DNA from: an uncultured Ferrovum sp. | GTDB lineage: Bacteria > Pseudomonadota > Gammaproteobacteria > Burkholderiales > Ferrovaceae | DNA length: 64,000 nt | Direction of reading: 5' to 3' | NCBI GenBank assembly: GCA_903867885.1 | Contig: CAIPTD010000161.1 | Coordinates: 20,117 to 84,116, forward strand | In this document: positions 8,754 to 19,125 of the stretch, one piece after another | Layout: each line of letters starts with the position of its first letter | How positions within the stretch are numbered: position 1 is the stretch's first letter | The notes under the pieces: generated by a model | What the model was told of the DNA's origin: nothing | Databases searched by the model: none | Seen by the model: the letters and a program-made list of their open reading frames with translations, nothing else | Translations under genes and position numbers: made by a program

Positions 8754-9650
8754 TTAAATAATGGATGCGGAAGAAGCTTTGTTCAGTAAGCTGCGGGCAG
8801 CAAGAACAAGTTCCGATGCGGTCATGCCGATCGGACCAATTCCTGAATCGGCTAATTGATCTCCCGCAGCAGCATGTAATTGCACGCCCAAACAGGTGGC
8901 TTCCCAAACTCCTAGTTGCTGACGAATACCTTGTGAGCACAGTGCACTGATTATTCCGGTGAGAACATCTCCCATCCCCCCGGTGGCCATTCCAGCATTG
9001 CCAGCCAAACAGCGTTGAGGAATGCGTTCAAGCGCACCCACTAAAGTATGTTGGCCTTTCAAAACGACAATCGAGTGGCTGATCTGAATTAAATGCTTCA
9101 AAGCAGCCAATCGATCTGACTGCACTACGTTGTTATCGTTACTGAGTAAGCGCGCTGCTTCTCCGGGATGGGGCGTCAACACAGTTGGAAATTGCCGCAG
9201 TTTCATCCTAGATAAAAGAGTTCGATGACTTGCAAGAATATTCAGCGCATCGGCGTCTACTATAAGCGGGCCCTTGTGGTTGATTGCTGAGCGCAGCCAT
9301 TGTTTAGCGCTTTCATTTTGTCCTAATCCTGGTCCTATCGCGATAACATCAACAGGGTTTGAGTTGATCCATGATTCAGGATTCTCATTGCTGATGTCAT
9401 GGATCATCAATTCTGGGTGGGCGGCACTCACGTGCGCAGAATACCTGTCCAACATGCCTAGTCTCACCAGTCCAGCACCACAGTACAAGGCCCCTAGCCC
9501 CGCTAATAGAAGGCCGCCTGACATGCCGTGAGCCCCACCAATGATTAAAACTTTTCCGGCATCGCCTTTATGGGTATCTTTTTTTCTATCAAGACGTTTG
9601 GCAAATAATTTTGCCTCCAAGTCTTGGAACAGTATTTCCTCCTTGCACAT
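8754..9650 (-). CDS. nnrD: ADP-dependent NAD(P)H-hydrate dehydratase
   Basis: GKVLIIGGAHGMSGGLLLAGLGALYCGAGLV, VIAIGPGLGQ, PLIVDADALNIL, LTPHPGEAARLL, GNAGMATGGMGDVLTGII. Confidence 0.93.
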   Translation of the reverse strand: MCKEEILFQDLEAKLFAKRLDRKKDTHKGDAGKVLIIGGAHGMSGGLLLAGLGALYCGAGLVRLGMLDRYSAHVSAAHPELMIHDISNENPESWINSNPVDVIAIGPGLGQNESAKQWLRSAINHKGPLIVDADALNILASHRTLLSRMKLRQFPTVLTPHPGEAARLLSNDNNVVQSDRLAALKHLIQISHSIVVLKGQHTLVGALERIPQRCLAGNAGMATGGMGDVLTGIISALCSQGIRQQLGVWEATCLGVQLHAAAGDQLADSGIGPIGMTASELVLAARSLLNKASSASII

Positions 9651-9684
9651 CTTTTCTCCTAAATACGCGATCAGCGCAGCGTCA

Positions 9685-10149
9685 TCAGAGCTGACGATTC
9701 CTTTTTAATTTTGGTATGCGGCGATGAAAAACGCCTAAAGGTGCGCCGGTTAAACCACCATTCATGTTGAGCTTCACCTGGGCCCGCATCTTTACAATTC
9801 GATTTGCGTATAAATTAAGCCCATGTGAAAACACAAAGATGCTGGCAGAAATAACTCCAATGACCGCTAACACCGCGAGACAGATCGCTCCCATTTTAGA
9901 AAAAGTAGTCAATACAAACCAGATGGAATCGGGATGAACCTCGCCTACATAACGGTCGCCTACCCAAGTGATGAGTGCGATGATGGCTAGAGGGGAAGCA
10001 AATATGAGTGTAGCCCCCATTATGGATGAAATGCCCGCCATTACTTTTAAGCCCTTAATGACTAAAGGTTCAGTGAACGGCAGATAGCTTGGTGGTGGGG
10101 CGACGGAATCGATATCAATAACAGGAGAAGTATTTTCATGAGTGGTCAT
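9685..10149 (-). CDS. two-TM small membrane protein, paralog of 15385..15900
   Basis: Two hydrophobic helices; IFASPLAIIALITWVGDRYVG...TTFSKMGAICLAVLAVIGV. Confidence 0.6.
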   Translation of the reverse strand: MTTHENTSPVIDIDSVAPPPSYLPFTEPLVIKGLKVMAGISSIMGATLIFASPLAIIALITWVGDRYVGEVHPDSIWFVLTTFSKMGAICLAVLAVIGVISASIFVFSHGLNLYANRIVKMRAQVKLNMNGGLTGAPLGVFHRRIPKLKRNRQL

Positions 10150-10176
10150 ACGGCCCTCTACGATGAAATCAAAACA

Positions 10177-10893
10177 TTAAGTTGCATATCTTTCAGGTAG
10201 CAAACGATCGTATTCTCTTTTCACAACGCCGTAGCATTCACACGTTCTATGCTCAAGCTTTTCTCTATCTAAAACCGTAATGTGTCCTCTAGAATAAGAA
10301 ATATATCCTGCTTCTTGCAGCTTACCCGCAACTTCAGTAACGCCTTCTCTTCTGACCCCCAACATATTGGCGATAAGGTCTTGCGTCATGACCAATTCAG
10401 ATCCCGATAATCGATCAATACTTAATAAGAGCCAACGGCATAGTTGCTGGTCAATAGTATGGTGTCTATTGCACACTGCGGTTTGAGACATCTGTGTAAT
10501 TAATGCTTGTGTAAAGCGCAAGAGAAGATGCATGGCTTGGGTTGAGGAATTAAAAAGATCAAGCAAAACACTAGAACGAAGGCGATAGGCTCGCCCCGCA
10601 CTTTGCACAACTGCGCGAGAAATGGTGGACTCTCCACCAAGGAAAACCGTTATTCCAACCACACCTTCATTCCCAATAATGCCAATCTCGGCTGTTGCCC
10701 CATTTTCTAGTCCGTACAAAATAGAGACGAGTGAATTAATTGGAAAGTAAACATAAGGCATTTTCACGCTAGGTTCTGATAACACTAAACCTAACTCAAG
10801 ATGGACTTCTTCAACATGGGTTTGAATTGACTCCCAATCTTTTTGGGGAAGACATCGCAATATAAGGTTTATTTTTGGTGGGTTTGATGTCAT
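10177..10893 (-). CDS. Crp/Fnr family transcriptional regulator
   Basis: cNMP-binding-like domain plus winged helix TQDLIANMLGVRREGVTEVAGKLQEAGYISYSRGHITVLD. Confidence 0.88.
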   Translation of the reverse strand: MTSNPPKINLILRCLPQKDWESIQTHVEEVHLELGLVLSEPSVKMPYVYFPINSLVSILYGLENGATAEIGIIGNEGVVGITVFLGGESTISRAVVQSAGRAYRLRSSVLLDLFNSSTQAMHLLLRFTQALITQMSQTAVCNRHHTIDQQLCRWLLLSIDRLSGSELVMTQDLIANMLGVRREGVTEVAGKLQEAGYISYSRGHITVLDREKLEHRTCECYGVVKREYDRLLPERYAT

Positions 10894-11071
10894 ATGAATC
10901 CGCGATTTAGGATTTGCTCAGTAAAAAAATAATAGCAATATTACCCGTTATGAAGTTTGACTTATGTGCGGAATCGAACGCTCCATAGTGCTAAAAGGCC
11001 CCACGTCGAAGACAAGGGCCTTATAAACAGCAGCGTTGCTTGGGTTGATTATTTAGTTGAGATTCAATCTA

Positions 11072-11094
11072 TTTTTGCTGCAACTCAGCAAAAA
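11072..11094. terminator. bidirectional terminator-like hairpin
   Basis: TTTTTGCTG-CAACT-CAGCAAAAA, perfect 9-bp arms with A and T tracts. Confidence 0.75.
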
Positions 11095-11102
11095 AATCTG
11101 CA

Positions 11103-11453
11103 TCAAGAGACGCGCATCATGTACTCGTCGTTGAGTTGTTGCGGAGTAACCCCACGTTTTAGCCGCTCAATATCAACAGGGGATAAGGTCATTGTTTGAC
11201 CATTTGATAGCGTGAGCTTTACTGTTCCTGTTAGAGCGTCGGAGACTAAGGTAGGGGGCACGAGCGTTTTGACTTGGTTTTGTTGGGTATCAGCATGTGG
11301 AAGCGCCTGCTTATGTGACCTTTCGTCCGCAAGATAGCTGAAAATTGCATAGGCTAAAAAGGCGAATGACAAAATAAAACCCAAACTAAAAAGCATCAGA
11401 ACCATTGCGCTATTCTCTGAACTATACCTTCCGAAGCTTAAAGGAATTTTCAT
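11103..11453 (-). CDS. hypothetical single-TM protein
   Basis: TM helix AMVLMLFSLGFILSFAFLAYAIFSYL; GGAGGA upstream of ATG at 11453. Confidence 0.55.
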   Translation of the reverse strand: MKIPLSFGRYSSENSAMVLMLFSLGFILSFAFLAYAIFSYLADERSHKQALPHADTQQNQVKTLVPPTLVSDALTGTVKLTLSNGQTMTLSPVDIERLKRGVTPQQLNDEYMMRVS

Positions 11454-11513
11454 GGGGAAAAATCCTCCGAAAGGATGTTTTTTTTGCAAATGAGCGCTGA
11501 ATGCATAAAGGAT

Positions 11514-12176
11514 CTATTCCTCTATTCGCTTAAATCGCTCCCTGCTCCTGCTTGTTTTGGGATTGATCAAATCAAACAGTTCGGAAACGGATTCCACCTG
11601 GAGTTTGTGAAAGATCGAAGATTTGTGTTGTTTGATAGTAGGTGCAGAAAGGTGCAGTTTTTCAGCAATCTCCTGGTTTTTGCAGCCCAGAAGTAACAGA
11701 TTAAACACCTGCTGCTCTCTGCGCGTTAACAAGTCCAATTTTTGATTTAACTGTTTCTGATGCAAAGCCAATTGGTTGAATTGAATGTCGATTTCTATGG
11801 CTTCGATCACGGCCTTCTTGAGGTTATCCCAGCCAAATGGCTTTAACAAAAAATCAACTGCTCCACCTTTCAAAGCTTTGATTATTTGATAATCCTCACT
11901 GCGTCCACTAATGAAAATAATCGGGGTGGTGCGACCTTGTTTTTTCAGTTCTGCCTGAAGTTCTATCCCGCTCATTTCGGGCATTCGCATGTCGGTCACA
12001 ATCACTGCGGGATTGGAAGGGTGAGCAACCTTCAAGAATTCTTTGGGGTTGGAGTAAGCTAAAACTTTGAAATGATCCGTAAGCATGAGTTGTGCAATGT
12101 CGTTGCGTAACTCATTGTCATCTTCAATTAAAAACACGGTGGCATCAGTGTTGAATTGATCAAAACAAGAATTCAT
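11514..12176 (-). CDS. FixJ/LuxR-type response regulator
   Basis: Receiver VFLIEDDNELR...VIVTDMRMPEMSG...LKPFGWDNL plus LuxR-type HTH LTRREQQVFNLLLLGCKNQEIAEKLHLSAPTIKQHKSSI. Confidence 0.92.
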   Translation of the reverse strand: MNSCFDQFNTDATVFLIEDDNELRNDIAQLMLTDHFKVLAYSNPKEFLKVAHPSNPAVIVTDMRMPEMSGIELQAELKKQGRTTPIIFISGRSEDYQIIKALKGGAVDFLLKPFGWDNLKKAVIEAIEIDIQFNQLALHQKQLNQKLDLLTRREQQVFNLLLLGCKNQEIAEKLHLSAPTIKQHKSSIFHKLQVESVSELFDLINPKTSRSRERFKRIEE

Positions 12177-13672
12177 CAGGATGCTAAGTCTTCAATCAAA
12201 GAATGGATAACTGGAATAGAGAGTTTGAAACAAGCGCCACTAAGTGGAAGATTTTCATATTCAATATGACCATGATGTTTTTCCACCACATAGGAACAAA
12301 ACCATAAACCGATTCCCATACCATCCGCTTTAGAGGTGGTGAAAAGGCTGAAAATATTGTTTTTACCTTCAATAGCTACCCCTTTACCGTTATCTGAAAT
12401 TGCAATGGTCAGCATACCCTCTACCGTAGATGTTTCAATACGAATCATTCTGGCGTGATCTCTCGATTCTTCAAGGGACTCGATGGCGTTTGTGAGCAAA
12501 TTGACCAGTACCTGAACAAGTAGAGGGCGCCAGAGTTCAACTAGTTCATGCGCATTGAGTGCGAAATGAAATGTGATATCAGATCGCTCCGATCTATCTT
12601 TAACGCATTCAACAGCCTCCAGAACAAGTTCTTTTGTGTCGCACAATGTAAAGTCAAGCTCAGAGGATTTAAACAAATACTTCATCTGCAAAATGAGGTT
12701 GGCAGCAGAAACATTGGCCGTTTTGATTTTATTAATCAGGGGTTCAAATTCTTCCGAAAACCCCCGCGCATTGGCCAGAAGCAAAATCCTTTCTGCGTTA
12801 ATTTGTATACGAGCAAGAAACTGATTGAGTTCGTGCGCCATGCCTGCACTAAAAGCGCCGGCTTCAATCAGTGTTTTATTCTTCGTCATACGGCTAAGTA
12901 AACTTTCTTTTTCAATCAATAAATCGTATATCTGCTTGGAGTTCACTCGCCTGTCATGAGCCATACGCGATCTACTTTGAATCCAGAACAAGAGAAGCAG
13001 CGTTTGCGAAAAAACGATCACCAAAAACATCAGAGTTCTATTCAATACCCAAAATTGGTTGATATCGACAATACTGGGGTAGTGATGAATAAAAAATAGA
13101 TAATCTAAACCTATCAATATGGACCGGAAAAGCGAGTAGGTGCCGGTTAAAACGGCAAAATAATAAATAAAACGTAGTAAGTGACTGCTTTCTATCTTGA
13201 TGAGAAGACGCGATTCATATGCGATATTGGTTGAAATGATTAATGAGATGATCCCGCTCAAAAAGTATCTAAGATAGAACTCACCTGTAACTGTAATTAA
13301 ATTGAGGGTGGTGGCCAAAAAAAAGTAGGGTGCAATAAATGCTATCCCTTCGACTAATGAAATCTTTCTTCTAAAACTGCGTAAGAAAAAACCTTGTAGC
13401 CAAGATCCAAAAGAAAAAAACCATGCAGCAACGATCAATGGCGGCATTTGTGCGTACAGGAAAGGGTCTCTCAACACGTCAACTTTGTGACTTTCAATGA
13501 GATAAATAACGATGGAATACCCCGTAAAGGTAAGGGTAATCATTGCGATCAATATATAAAAAGTAAGATCTCTGGGCGCATCAATCAAAAAAAAGACAGC
13601 CAACAACAGCATGGCTAGTAACAAGCCAATAACCAGAATAGGCGCCACCGATATGATTAAGTTGATGATCAT
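12176..13672 (-). CDS. multi-TM sensor histidine kinase
   Basis: About 7 hydrophobic segments, H-box GAFSAGMAHELNQFLARI, N-box LLTNAIESL, G-box SDNGKGVA; gene end overlaps the response regulator start. Confidence 0.92.
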   Translation of the reverse strand: MIINLIISVAPILVIGLLLAMLLLAVFFLIDAPRDLTFYILIAMITLTFTGYSIVIYLIESHKVDVLRDPFLYAQMPPLIVAAWFFSFGSWLQGFFLRSFRRKISLVEGIAFIAPYFFLATTLNLITVTGEFYLRYFLSGIISLIISTNIAYESRLLIKIESSHLLRFIYYFAVLTGTYSLFRSILIGLDYLFFIHHYPSIVDINQFWVLNRTLMFLVIVFSQTLLLLFWIQSRSRMAHDRRVNSKQIYDLLIEKESLLSRMTKNKTLIEAGAFSAGMAHELNQFLARIQINAERILLLANARGFSEEFEPLINKIKTANVSAANLILQMKYLFKSSELDFTLCDTKELVLEAVECVKDRSERSDITFHFALNAHELVELWRPLLVQVLVNLLTNAIESLEESRDHARMIRIETSTVEGMLTIAISDNGKGVAIEGKNNIFSLFTTSKADGMGIGLWFCSYVVEKHHGHIEYENLPLSGACFKLSIPVIHSLIEDLAS

Positions 13673-13816
13673 CTGAGTCAGGCTGTGCTTCGCTTAAAAA
13701 ATGATTGGCCCTAAATCTAAATCAAGATAGGTGATTGAGCTTACATCGTTTCAAGCGATTCGGTATGATGTGTATGTTAAGAATTATGATGATTAATCTA
13801 AATGCTATGGTGAGCC

Positions 13817-14218
13817 ATGCTTCCCGTCACGTCTCTGTTTTGCGCTGTTTTGACATTTATCTTCATGCGGCTTTCTTTTCATGTTGTGTCTTTGCGGAAG
13901 CGAACACAATCGTGGTTACGCCCTGATGGCAGCGAGGAATTAGAACGCGCGATACGCGCTCAAACGAGTTTTATCACCTATGTGCCGATCGGTGTGGTCA
14001 TGGTTGCTTGCTTGGAACTCAACAGGGCGCCCTGGTACTTATTGGCTTTTATGTCCATGTTTTTAGTGATTGGGCGCATTTTGTATATTGATGGAGTCAA
14101 CAAGCCTCATAGCAATCCAAGAAAACGTAATCTTGGTATTGCATTTACGTTTTCTGCTTTGTTGTGCCTAGGGGTGCTGAACGTAGTGTGGCCTTTATAT
14201 ATCCTGTTTTATGATTGA
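13817..14218 (+). CDS. MAPEG family membrane protein
   Basis: 133 aa, 4 TM; RAIRAQTSFITYVPIGVVMVACLE...RILYIDG pattern. Confidence 0.8.
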   Translation: MLPVTSLFCAVLTFIFMRLSFHVVSLRKRTQSWLRPDGSEELERAIRAQTSFITYVPIGVVMVACLELNRAPWYLLAFMSMFLVIGRILYIDGVNKPHSNPRKRNLGIAFTFSALLCLGVLNVVWPLYILFYD

Positions 14219-14340
14219 GTGCGCTATATTTGATTTTTTGGATATGGAAGTCACTGATAAGCATGATGCTAATATAGGTTTTTAAGCCTAAACTGCCGGA
14301 TTATTCACTATCGCTGATGCGAAAGTTTAGATTCCGGATC

Positions 14341-15270
14341 ATGAATTTCCAACAACTCAAAATCATCCGGGAAACCGTTCGGCAGGGTTTCAATCTCACT
14401 CAAGTTGCTGAAGTGCTCTTTACTTCTCAGCCCGGGGTCTCGCGCAACATTAAAGAGTTGGAAGAAGAACTGGGTATTGAGATCTTTGTGCGCCGAGGCA
14501 AGCGTCTCTTGGGCTTGACTGAACCGGGTAAAGAACTTGTAATCGCTGTCGATCAGATTCTTGCTGATGCACACAACCTTAAAAAAATTGCGGAACAATT
14601 CTTAAATAAAGAAATTGGCCAACTCACCATTGCAACAACACACACGCAAGCCCGATACGCGCTACCAGGGCTGATTAAATGGTTTAAGACGGACTACCCC
14701 AAAGTGCATCTGGCACTTCAGCAAGGTACCCCCAGCGAAATTTCTTCCCTATTGATCGCAGGTGATGCCGATATTGGGATTGCTACTGAAAATCTTAAGA
14801 ATATCCCTGAGCTTGTGACTTTTCCGTTCTATTCTTGGAACCATGCGGTTGTGGTGAGAAAAGATCACCCGCTGACCCAGGAAAATACACTCACTCTGGA
14901 GAAAATTGCAGCGTACCCCATCATCACCTATCACGAGGGGTATACAGGCCGAGCAGCGATTGACAAGACCTTTGAGGACGCTAATCTGATTCCCGATATC
15001 GTGCTGTCAGCGATCGATGCAGATGTGATCAAAACCTACGTTGAACTCGATCTGGGGGTGGGCATCATTGCCTCAATGGCGTACACAGCAGATAAAGACC
15101 GTGAGTTAGCGCTGTTGCATGCCGATCATCTCTTTTTAAAGAGCACTACCGTAGCGGCCGTTAGAAGAGGAACCTATCTTAGAAGCTACACTTTGGCATT
15201 TTTAGAGAAACTATCCCCTCATTTTGGAGCGCAAGCCATTCGAGAAGCGATTCAAAAAATGGAAAGCTAG
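14341..15270 (+). CDS. cysB: CysB-type LysR family transcriptional regulator
   Basis: MNFQQLKIIRETVRQGFNLTQVAEVLFTSQPGVSRNIKELEEELGIEIFVRRGKRLLGLT. Confidence 0.92.
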   Translation: MNFQQLKIIRETVRQGFNLTQVAEVLFTSQPGVSRNIKELEEELGIEIFVRRGKRLLGLTEPGKELVIAVDQILADAHNLKKIAEQFLNKEIGQLTIATTHTQARYALPGLIKWFKTDYPKVHLALQQGTPSEISSLLIAGDADIGIATENLKNIPELVTFPFYSWNHAVVVRKDHPLTQENTLTLEKIAAYPIITYHEGYTGRAAIDKTFEDANLIPDIVLSAIDADVIKTYVELDLGVGIIASMAYTADKDRELALLHADHLFLKSTTVAAVRRGTYLRSYTLAFLEKLSPHFGAQAIREAIQKMES

Positions 15271-15384
15271 CAAAATAATTTTTTTGATTTAATGATTGAA
15301 GGTTTATCTGGTGCAGTTCCTATGCATGAAGGTCCACTTCGTTTAGCATTTAAGGATTAAATATCCTTGGAAGGAGGGGAGTTC

Positions 15385-15900
15385 TTGCTTCGCTACCTAT
15401 TGCAAAACTTGGCGTCCTTAATTGGAACCCTTGCCATATTTGGCGCACCCCTTGGTATCATTGCATTCATTGCGTTTGCCGGACAGGACTTTATTGGGTC
15501 ATTTAAAGATCAGACCACTTTGTTATTTCTGACAAGCTTTTCGAAGATTGGTCTGATTTCATTTTTTGCTGTGGTGTTGGTGGGTATTGTCGCGGTTTAT
15601 TTGTTCAAGTTTTCACGAATGCTTCAGAGAACCGCCGACAAAATGGAAGACGCCTTTATTGGTGAAAATCGGGGGGCTTCAAATTGGCTGGGTGAGGGGG
15701 GAGAAGAAGTCGAGCAGCCTACTGATGAAGTGCATGGTGTATTTCGCAAACCACCAAAGCTTCATTCTGCTTGGGAAGATTTTGGGAAGACAAAAGAGCA
15801 GCTCGATAATGAGGAATTAGAACGTCGCAGGAGAGTAAATCGTTCTCTGGCTCCTTATGTTTCTGGTGACTCAAGGCTGGGTACAAAAGACGATTCTTAA
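15385..15900 (+). CDS. two-TM small membrane protein, paralog of 9685..10149 (TTG start after AAGGAGGGG)
   Basis: IFGAPLGIIAFIAFAGQDFIG...TSFSKIGLISFFAVVLVGI; strong SD placed correctly for TTG at 15385. Confidence 0.6.
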   Translation: MLRYLLQNLASLIGTLAIFGAPLGIIAFIAFAGQDFIGSFKDQTTLLFLTSFSKIGLISFFAVVLVGIVAVYLFKFSRMLQRTADKMEDAFIGENRGASNWLGEGGEEVEQPTDEVHGVFRKPPKLHSAWEDFGKTKEQLDNEELERRRRVNRSLAPYVSGDSRLGTKDDS

Positions 15901-15935
15901 ATTGTGTGCAAATACACTTTATTACATGTTGCAGC

Positions 15936-18230
15936 CTAAAACCTCCATTCCCACTTAGCCTGCAGCAAAGTATGGGTATTGGCCAAAACCTGTGAAGATT
16001 GTTGTTGATTGAGCAACGGTACAGTGATGAACGAGCTGGTGTTGTAGTGCACGGGCAGGAAGTTGCTGGCACTCAATCTGAGTGAAGAATTGGGATCAAA
16101 TTTCCATACCCCGTAGAGATCAGATACGATTTTGACCGAGGTGAAACTAGCCTGATCTGCAGTACTTTGAATAAAAGTATTAGGGGTCCAATTGATATTA
16201 GTACCCAAGGTTAAGGGGATTTCCTTGAATTTGTAATCCCCCCCCAGGTTTCCGGTTGCTTTGGGTTGTTGGTCCAAACGATTGTTCGGCCCTTGAACAT
16301 ATTCCACTTGAGAGCGATATAAACTCAGCGTGGCGCGAAGACTCATTTTGGGCCCTTTTTCAATGAGTTCATCCATTTGAAGTTTAGCCTCCAGTTCGAT
16401 GCCTTCTGTCATGGCTCCTCCTACGTTATTCGGCGCTGAAACCCAGCGTGGTGAAGAGGACCAAGGGACCGTTTGTAAAGAGGTTACAGTGCGAATCAGA
16501 TTGCTGATCCGACGAGTAAAGGTGCTGACACTGACTAGACTGCTTTGTGACAAATAGTTTTCATAGGCGATATCAATTCCGGTGGCCAATTGTGGCTTCA
16601 GATAGGGATTGCCCGCAGAGTCAGGGGAGTCTGCGGCATTAGGTTTAATCGATAACACCGGCAGACCACTGAGTTGGTTGAGGGTGGGAGAAAGATACGT
16701 GCGGGTTAAGCTGATGCGTATTTGATCATTGCGTTTTGCATCGGGTTTCCAAACAGCATGAAGCAGAGGAGTCCAGACGCTGCTGGTGTTGTGACCTGCG
16801 TACCCACTTGAATCGCTATGCGTATCGATTTGCTCAACTCTCAGGCCTGCATAGGCAGACCATTGAGGGTTGATGTCCACTTCGTCCTGAGCATAGAGTG
16901 CTCTTAATTCGGTTGATGCGGTCAGATTGCCTCCCACCGTATTCAGCCCAGGTTCTACTGAGCCGTTTTGCAGTGTGGAGTTGGCTTGTGAACGTTCAGC
17001 GTGCTCTAGCTCCCAACCGCCTACTAATTGATGATTTTCGCGCCACGTATAAGACATCTTCCCCTTCGTATTCAAGGTCACATCATTGATGTTGGAATGG
17101 GTGTCCAGTGTTTTATTGCTTAAGCCTAAGCTATCTAATTCGGTTCTGTTTGAAACAGAAGCGTTATGTGCATCGCCAAGCCCAAAACTGATTTGACCTT
17201 TAGTTAGTTCATTGAAACGTCTTTCCCATTGGCCATTCAGTCGCGCTACGGCAGATTGATTTTGTGCGGCAGTCGTCGAATTGGAGTATGTACTTGGGGT
17301 GGTATTAGAACCTGAAATATAGATGGGCTCAGACAAGTGTGTGTTGCTGATGCTTGTGTTCTGACTGAGGAGTGCAAAGGGTTGAAGTGAAATTTGGTCT
17401 CCATTTTCTAAGGGTAATTTGATGCGACCGCTTAAATGAATGCCGTTACCCAATGATCGTGTCCGAGAGGATTCATCCTGCAAAAGATCGGTCGCGCCCG
17501 TGGTGGTATCGATGATGCGAGTTTGGGTTAAGGATTGATCCACGTCATCATGGTGGTAAAGCGATGCCGAAACGGTATACGATCCCTTTTGCCCAAACTG
17601 ATTATTGCGGGACCAAGACACAGAAGGTTGAACGCGACCCTGTTCCCCCCCAAGGCTTGATCTTAATTCATCAAATTGTTTGTTTTTGAGAGGCTCCCTC
17701 AAGACTATATTGATTGTGCCTGCAATGGCACGTGCACCAAATTCAGCAGTGGGGGCACGCATAATTTCGATGCGTTCAATCTGGTCTGGTGTGAGTTGCT
17801 CAACGGAAAAACCTTGTGGAATACGCTCCCCATTAATCAGGATCAGGGTGTACCCGCTACCTAGTCCCCGCATTCTAATTTCACCCCCGCGACCTGGTTT
17901 TCCGCCGATGGTAATGCCAGGCAGACGCTTCAATACATCCGTTACAGAGGTATCCCCAAATTTCAGAATTTCTTCCCGACCCACTACAGTTTTTGCCGCG
18001 GTAGATTGACGACGTTCATCAAGATCGCTTCGAGTGACGGTGACTTCGATCGGCTGCAAGACAGGAGGCAGAACAGCTGGTGTGGCAGGACTCAGAGTGG
18101 GGCTAGTTGAAGGAGCCACTGCTGATGGACCTGCGTTTTGCGAGCCGGAATTACCATCTGAGTCTGCAAAACTTTGTGGGCTTAGAAGTATCAAAACCAA
18201 GTAGAGAAGAGGAAATCGATACAGGCGCAT
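15936..18230 (-). CDS. TonB-dependent receptor
   Basis: Signal peptide, plug domain (VTDVLKRLPGITIGG...IRMRGLGSGYTLILINGERIP), C-terminal KWEWRF. Confidence 0.92.
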   Translation of the reverse strand: MRLYRFPLLYLVLILLSPQSFADSDGNSGSQNAGPSAVAPSTSPTLSPATPAVLPPVLQPIEVTVTRSDLDERRQSTAAKTVVGREEILKFGDTSVTDVLKRLPGITIGGKPGRGGEIRMRGLGSGYTLILINGERIPQGFSVEQLTPDQIERIEIMRAPTAEFGARAIAGTINIVLREPLKNKQFDELRSSLGGEQGRVQPSVSWSRNNQFGQKGSYTVSASLYHHDDVDQSLTQTRIIDTTTGATDLLQDESSRTRSLGNGIHLSGRIKLPLENGDQISLQPFALLSQNTSISNTHLSEPIYISGSNTTPSTYSNSTTAAQNQSAVARLNGQWERRFNELTKGQISFGLGDAHNASVSNRTELDSLGLSNKTLDTHSNINDVTLNTKGKMSYTWRENHQLVGGWELEHAERSQANSTLQNGSVEPGLNTVGGNLTASTELRALYAQDEVDINPQWSAYAGLRVEQIDTHSDSSGYAGHNTSSVWTPLLHAVWKPDAKRNDQIRISLTRTYLSPTLNQLSGLPVLSIKPNAADSPDSAGNPYLKPQLATGIDIAYENYLSQSSLVSVSTFTRRISNLIRTVTSLQTVPWSSSPRWVSAPNNVGGAMTEGIELEAKLQMDELIEKGPKMSLRATLSLYRSQVEYVQGPNNRLDQQPKATGNLGGDYKFKEIPLTLGTNINWTPNTFIQSTADQASFTSVKIVSDLYGVWKFDPNSSLRLSASNFLPVHYNTSSFITVPLLNQQQSSQVLANTHTLLQAKWEWRF

Positions 18231-18312
18231 TAAACTTGATGTGTGAGGGGGGCGACGAATTCAGTATAACGTTCAGTCAAGTTTAGCTCGGACAATCATG
18301 GTAACGAAATGT

Positions 18313-19125
18313 TTACGGTTGAGATGCGATGCGTGCTAATTGACGTCGGCGTTCAAACATCAATAGTGAACCTGCTATGGCTGCATTGAGTGATTCACAA
18401 CCCGTTGCCATAGGAATGGCAATAGTGGCGTAGCAGGCCTCTCGGAGTGCCGGGCTGATTCCCGAACCTTCATTGCCGATTACAATGCCTCGCGCCTCTG
18501 ATAAAGGCCCTTCCCAAGCACTAAGATGGGCTTCACTGCACGCGGCGTAAGTGGGTTGTCGAAATTGTGCCAACTTAATCAAGTTTGATTTTTCAAGCAG
18601 GCTTAAGTAGAAGTGCGCGCCCATTGCAGCTCGCAAAACTTTGGGCGCCCAAGGTTCAGCGCAGCCCTCGGATAGGGCTACATATTGAATGCCTGCGGCT
18701 TGTGCTGAACGTAATAACGTTCCTAAGTTACCAGGGTCTTGAATCTCTTCTAGCATGAGTACACATGCATCTTTAGGCATGCTTTGGTTTTGCCCTTGAT
18801 CATGATTGCTCACAAAAGGCCACACCGCTAATATTCCTGAGGGGTGTTCAGTCGGTGCAATACCAAGCATTAAGTTATCGGGGATTTCAAACCATTCAGT
18901 GCCCCTTGCTTCAGATAGCTTCAATGCTTGGCAGATTTCTTCTCTTTGCATTGCACTTGCAGTGACCACTCCCCAAAGAGGATGCTTGCCGCTTTCTAAG
19001 AGTGCTTGTAAAAGATGTACACCATCGAGCAAAGCTAAGCTCTGCTTTCTGGCCTCACGTGGGCTTTCGCTTAACTTAGCGAGTTGACGTATACGAGGAT
19101 TATCTTTGGATTGAAGTGTATTCAT
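18313..19125 (-). CDS. TrmH/SpoU family RNA 2'-O-methyltransferase
   Basis: LEEIQDPGNLGTLLRSAQAAGI, VIGNEGSGIS, IPMATGCESLNAAIAGSLLMFE. Confidence 0.92.
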   Translation of the reverse strand: MNTLQSKDNPRIRQLAKLSESPREARKQSLALLDGVHLLQALLESGKHPLWGVVTASAMQREEICQALKLSEARGTEWFEIPDNLMLGIAPTEHPSGILAVWPFVSNHDQGQNQSMPKDACVLMLEEIQDPGNLGTLLRSAQAAGIQYVALSEGCAEPWAPKVLRAAMGAHFYLSLLEKSNLIKLAQFRQPTYAACSEAHLSAWEGPLSEARGIVIGNEGSGISPALREACYATIAIPMATGCESLNAAIAGSLLMFERRRQLARIASQP

